Shown here: positions 60,578-64,000 of the stretch, in pieces | Layout of the letters: every line of letters starts with the position of its first letter | Position numbering within the stretch: position 1 is the stretch's first letter | Source: Thermoanaerobacter wiegelii Rt8.B1 | Lineage (GTDB): Bacteria > Bacillota > Thermoanaerobacteria > Thermoanaerobacterales > Thermoanaerobacteraceae | Assembly: GCF_000147695.2 (NCBI RefSeq) | Contig: NC_015958.1 | Coordinates: forward strand, 412,501-476,500 | DNA: 64,000 nucleotides | Reading direction: 5' to 3' | Made by a program: the position numbers and the translations under genes | Notes under the pieces: model-generated | The model's database searches: none | Told to the model about the DNA's origin: nothing | What the model saw: the letters and a program-made list of their open reading frames with translations, nothing else

Positions 60578-61751
60578 TATTAAAATGGTGGGAGTAGATA
60601 AGGATACTCCTTTAGAATTGAGAGAAAAAGTTTCTTTTAAAGATATTGGAGAGGCATTAATAAAATTAAAAGAGTTGGGACTGGAAGAGGTTGTAATACT
60701 TTCCACCTGTCACAGAAGTGAAATTTACTTCTATTCACAAAAAATATCCACGGATGAAGTAAAAGATTTTTTCATAAATTACTTTGGCTTAAAAGAAGAT
60801 TTCATAAAATATTTAAGGCAAATTTACGGACTTGATGCAGTGGAACACATTTTTAGAGTTGCCTGTGGACTTGAATCTATGGTAGTAGGTGAAGACCAAA
60901 TATTGTCACAGGTGAAGGAGGCTATAGATACCGCACAGACTTTCAACTCTTCCGGAAAGATATTTTTTAAACTCTTTAGGGATGCAGTAACTCTTGGGAA
61001 AAAAGCTCGTACAGATACGGGTATAAAAGATCTGGCTTTGTCTATAAGCTATATTGCAGTTAAATTTGTTCAAGAAGTATTTAAGGATATAAAAGGCAAA
61101 AAGGCTTTTGTGATAGGTCTTGGCGAGATGGGGCAAAATGCTATGAAAAATCTTTTAGATAAAGGTGCTGATGTATTTGTTACAAACAGGACTTTTTCAA
61201 AAGCTATTGAATTAAAGGAGCAAATTCCACAGATAAATATTGTACCTTATGAAGAGAAGTACCTGCACATTGCCACCAGTGATATTGTAATAAGTGCTAC
61301 AAATGCTCCTCACTACACAGTAAATTATGATAAGTTTAAAAAAATATACGACGGCAGAAAAATTTGTATGGTGGATATAGCTCTTCCTAGGGATATAGAC
61401 CCGAGAATTGGACAAATAGAAGGAGTAAGTCTTTATACTATTGACGATCTAAAAAAGACAGCGGAGGAAAACAAAAAAGAGAGGCTTTCACTTATTCCCG
61501 TTATTGAAAAAATGGTGAAAGAGGAAGTGAATAAATTTGAAAAATGGTACAAAACACTTGAAATAGAGCCTTATATAAAAGAAGTAAGTAGATATGCCAA
61601 TGAAGTTTGTAACACAGAATTTCAAAGAATTATAAATAAATTGACTGACGTATCTGAAAAAGACAAGGAAAATATAAAAATCGCTTTAAAAAGAGTTGCA
61701 AATAAAATGGCTAATAAAATGATAGCGTACCTTAAAGAAAACGCCTATTAA
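60564..61751 (+). CDS. hemA: Glutamyl-tRNA reductase
   Basis: 395 residues; GTG 60564 behind GAGGTG and overlapping the cbiJ end by 14 bases. The catalytic cysteine is in VILSTCHRSEIYFYS near 48 (the family usually has STCNR; here His replaces Asn). GLESMVVGEDQILSQVKEA near 108 and the NADPH-binding VIGLGEMGQNAMKNLLDKG near 180 complete the pattern. It makes glutamate-1-semialdehyde, the first committed step of tetrapyrrole synthesis. Intact in contrast to the genes just upstream. Confidence 0.95.
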   Translation: MDINNIKMVGVDKDTPLELREKVSFKDIGEALIKLKELGLEEVVILSTCHRSEIYFYSQKISTDEVKDFFINYFGLKEDFIKYLRQIYGLDAVEHIFRVACGLESMVVGEDQILSQVKEAIDTAQTFNSSGKIFFKLFRDAVTLGKKARTDTGIKDLALSISYIAVKFVQEVFKDIKGKKAFVIGLGEMGQNAMKNLLDKGADVFVTNRTFSKAIELKEQIPQINIVPYEEKYLHIATSDIVISATNAPHYTVNYDKFKKIYDGRKICMVDIALPRDIDPRIGQIEGVSLYTIDDLKKTAEENKKERLSLIPVIEKMVKEEVNKFEKWYKTLEIEPYIKEVSRYANEVCNTEFQRIINKLTDVSEKDKENIKIALKRVANKMANKMIAYLKENAY

Positions 61752-61766
61752 AATCTGGAGGTAAAG

Positions 61767-62666
61767 ATGAAAAAAGTTATAAAAGTCGGCTCAAGGTCAA
61801 GTGAATTGGCTTTAGTACAAACTCAAATGGTTATAAATGAAATAAAAAAGTTTAGGCAGGATTTTGAATTTGAAATAGTAAAGATAACCACACAGGGGGA
61901 TGCATTAATTGACAAACCTATTAGTGAAATAGGGGGAAAAGGGGTTTTTGTAAAAGAAATAGAAAGTGCATTGCTCAAAGGTGAAATTGACATGGCAGTC
62001 CACAGCATGAAGGACATGCCTTATGAAATACCTGAAAAGCTCAAGCTCATGGCAGTTTTAAAAAGAGAAGACCCAAAGGATGTGTTTGTTTCAAGAAATG
62101 GAACGAAATTTATAGATTTAAAAAAAGGGGCTAAAATTGGGACCAGCAGTTTAAGAAGGCAAGTGCAGCTTAAAGCTTTAAGGCCAGATATACAGATTGT
62201 TCCAATAAGAGGTAATGTGAGGACGAGGCTCAAAAAAATGGAAGAACTAAACCTTGACGGCATTGTTTTATCAGCGGCGGGTTTGCACAGGTTAGGATTG
62301 GAGAGTATTATTACTGAATATTTCCCACCTGATGTAGTTGTACCAGCACCTTGTCAGGGAATTCTTGCAGTAGAAATTGCAGAAAGTTTTGATAATATAT
62401 TTCAAGAGTTTTATCCCTATATTGTTGATAGAAGAACATTTTTTGAGGCTTCTGTTGAAAGGGAACTTCTAAAAGTCTTTGGAGTTAATTGCAGACAGCC
62501 TTTTGGTGCCTATGCCCAATATGGGAGAGAGAATGATGGAGAAAAAATAGACATAAAAGTTGCTTATCAAAAAGAGGATAAGCTTTTAAAAAGTGAAATG
62601 ACTGGCTTAATTGTAGAAACCGATAAAATGATAGAAAAGCTTATTAAAGAATTTGGAGGTATATGA
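61767..62666 (+). CDS. hemC: Hydroxymethylbilane synthase (porphobilinogen deaminase)
   Basis: 299 residues, ATG behind GGAGG. KVGSRSSELALVQTQMV at the N terminus, VHSMKDMP near 78, GTSSLRRQVQLKALRPD near 128, PIRGNVRTRLKKM near 150, and the dipyrromethane-binding cysteine in FGVNCRQPFGAYA near 237. It polymerises four porphobilinogens. It sits 15 bases after hemA and 4 bases overlap or abut the next gene. Confidence 0.96.
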   Translation: MKKVIKVGSRSSELALVQTQMVINEIKKFRQDFEFEIVKITTQGDALIDKPISEIGGKGVFVKEIESALLKGEIDMAVHSMKDMPYEIPEKLKLMAVLKREDPKDVFVSRNGTKFIDLKKGAKIGTSSLRRQVQLKALRPDIQIVPIRGNVRTRLKKMEELNLDGIVLSAAGLHRLGLESIITEYFPPDVVVPAPCQGILAVEIAESFDNIFQEFYPYIVDRRTFFEASVERELLKVFGVNCRQPFGAYAQYGRENDGEKIDIKVAYQKEDKLLKSEMTGLIVETDKMIEKLIKEFGGI

Positions 62667-64000
62667 TGTCAGGGATTGTATATTTGATCGGAGCAGGACC
62701 TGGAGATATTGGGCTTTTAACCTTAAGAGCAGTGGAAGTTATAAAAAATGCAGATGTGCTGGTGTATGACAGGCTCATTAATGAAGATATCTTAAAAATG
62801 GCAAAAAAGGATGCAGAGCTTATTGATGTTGGAAAGTTTCCGGATAATCACAAAGTACCTCAAAGTAGAATAAACGAAATAATTGCGAAAAAGGCCCTTT
62901 CTGGCAAAAAAGTAGCGAGAATTAAAGGAGGGGACCCATTTGTATTCGGAAGAGGTGGCGAAGAGGCTGAATACCTTTCACAAAAAAGAATACCTTATGA
63001 GGTAGTGCCAGGCATAACATCTGCAGTGGCTGTCCTATCCTATGCAGGAATTCCTGTAACTCATAGAGATTTAAGCTCTTCATTTCACGTAATAACGGGT
63101 CATGAACGGGAAGGGAAAGATAAAATCCTCGATTGGGAGGTCATATCAAAACTCGAGGGGACACTTGTATTTCTCATGGGGATAAAAAATATAGAAAAAA
63201 TTGTGCAAAAACTTCTCAATTACGGCAAAGATCCTCATACACCAGCAGCAGTAGTAATGGAAGGCACTACTCCAAAGCAAAAAGTTGTAACTGGGAAACT
63301 CATTGATATTCCAAGTCTCGTCCGAAAAGAAGGAATAAAAAATCCTGCAGTTATCGCTGTAGGAGATGTTGTGGCATTAAGGGATAGATTAAAATGGTAC
63401 GAAAACAAAAAGCTTTTTGGAAAAAGGATTTTGCTTACAAGGACCTATGAACAGTCACAGCAGATGAAAAAAATTTTGAGTGAAGAGGGAGCAGATGTTG
63501 TTGTTTGTCCTACTATTAAAATCACGCCGTTTTCAGATAATATAGTAAAGTTTTTAGAAGAAATACATAAATTCGACTATGCTGTATTTACAAGTGTAAA
63601 TGGCGTTTGGAGTTTTATTGAAGCTTCCCGAGAAAAAAGGTTTGATTTAAGAAATTTAAGTATTAAAGTAGTAGCGATAGGAAGTAAGACTGCGGAAGCT
63701 TTAGAAAATATTTTTATATATCCAGATATAATTCCTGAGGAGTACACCTCATACTCTTTAGCAAATGCACTTAAAAAACATGTTGAAGGAAAAAACATAG
63801 CGCTTTTGACTTCTCAGATAGGCGGGGATATATTAATGGAAAGTCTAGAAAATTGTGCTAACGTACAAAAAATTGTCGCATATAAAAATGAACCAAATTA
63901 TGAAATAAAGGGAAATCTTATAAGTGAACTCCGCAAAGGAATAGATATTGCTGTATTTACAAGTTCCTCTACTTTTAATTATATGCATCAATTAATAGGA
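62666..64000 (+). CDS. cobA-hemD: Uroporphyrinogen-III C-methyltransferase fused to uroporphyrinogen-III synthase (cut by window edge)
   Basis: 445 codons open to the end of the window; ATG 62666 has GGAGG six bases upstream (ATG 62663 is also possible). Residues about 1-245 are SUMT: YLIGAGPGDIGLLTLRAVEV, KGGDPFVFGRGGEEAEYL, VVPGITSAVAVLSYAGIPVTHR. From about 253 the HemD domain begins: GKRILLTRTYEQSQQM, FDYAVFTSVNGVWSF, VVAIGSKTAEAL, ALLTSQIGG. The fusion is common in Firmicutes. It closes the uroporphyrinogen III ring and methylates it to precorrin-2, the branch point for siroheme and cobalamin. The last part of HemD lies outside. Confidence 0.95.
   Translation, partial: MSGIVYLIGAGPGDIGLLTLRAVEVIKNADVLVYDRLINEDILKMAKKDAELIDVGKFPDNHKVPQSRINEIIAKKALSGKKVARIKGGDPFVFGRGGEEAEYLSQKRIPYEVVPGITSAVAVLSYAGIPVTHRDLSSSFHVITGHEREGKDKILDWEVISKLEGTLVFLMGIKNIEKIVQKLLNYGKDPHTPAAVVMEGTTPKQKVVTGKLIDIPSLVRKEGIKNPAVIAVGDVVALRDRLKWYENKKLFGKRILLTRTYEQSQQMKKILSEEGADVVVCPTIKITPFSDNIVKFLEEIHKFDYAVFTSVNGVWSFIEASREKRFDLRNLSIKVVAIGSKTAEALENIFIYPDIIPEEYTSYSLANALKKHVEGKNIALLTSQIGGDILMESLENCANVQKIVAYKNEPNYEIKGNLISELRKGIDIAVFTSSSTFNYMHQLIG

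Noticed and set aside
1-64000. CRISPR arrays, tRNA or rRNA genes, prophage modules
   Set aside because: No regularly spaced repeats, no tRNA T-loop/acceptor patterns, no rRNA-like conserved blocks and no phage structural genes were noticed. A dedicated tRNA or covariance-model scan was not possible here.

Overview
The window looks like chromosome of a thermophilic, anaerobic, low-GC Firmicute, most likely Thermoanaerobacter or a close relative. This rests on the AT-rich, Lys/Glu/Ile-rich coding, strong Shine-Dalgarno sites with frequent GTG and TTG starts, an anaerobic sulfite reductase, an anaerobic (cbi-type) cobalamin pathway, and Gram-positive regulators (MtlR, PhoP-type boxes, Fur/Zur, LacI). 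The genus is an inference from gene content, not a database match.

Layout. 1-3951: molybdenum cofactor operon (tail of one moeA, a second moeA fused to a periplasmic-binding-like domain, moaA, moaC, a MOSC protein). 3952-5256: scar region with hairpins, a decayed IS3-type transposase and the last quarter of a GH1 glycosidase. 5406-10514: mannitol operon mtlA-mtlR-mtlF-mtlD. 10515-14568: a secreted double-module 5'-nucleotidase behind a four-repeat PhoP-type box. 14706-17515: dusB, a TauE/SafE permease and a papain-fold protein whose start codon lies in a strong hairpin. 17714-29384: a glycoside island with a LacI regulator, a truncated LacI remnant, four related operator-like sites, a Dpp-type ABC importer, a GH2 beta-mannosidase and a GH1 beta-glucosidase. 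29442-32389: znuA-znuC-znuB and a Fur/Zur repressor on the minus strand behind a palindromic operator. 32439-36565: MoxR/DUF58/membrane-protein operon and lemA. 36712-42178: LysR regulator divergent from asrABC, then a TatD-like hydrolase and a DUF2250 protein, in visibly more GC-rich DNA. 42349-46988: sufS-sufU, a TPM-domain protein, Uma2, and an rlmL-like RNA methyltransferase. 46998-64000: a cobalamin riboswitch followed by a long collinear run btuFCD, cbiA, cbiP, cbiB, cblT, cblS, cobD, cobU, cobS, cbiX, cbiL, cbiF, cbiG, cbiJ, hemA, hemC, cobA-hemD.

The most notable signal is in that last region. The corrin-ring part is broken: cbiB and cbiF each carry one in-frame TGA, cbiX, cbiL and cbiG are frameshifted, cbiX runs directly into a headless cbiL (no cbiC/cbiD/cbiE/cbiT between them), and cbiG runs into a headless cbiJ (no cbiH). 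The importer (btuFCD), the alpha-ribazole salvage pair (cblT, cblS), the nucleotide-loop genes (cobU, cobS) and the uroporphyrinogen/siroheme precursor genes (hemA, hemC, cobA-hemD) are intact. The simplest reading is a lineage moving from de novo cobalamin synthesis to salvage, while keeping the tetrapyrrole trunk that also supplies siroheme for AsrC. An assembly or sequencing artefact is the main alternative.

No tRNA, rRNA, CRISPR array, prophage or plasmid origin was seen.
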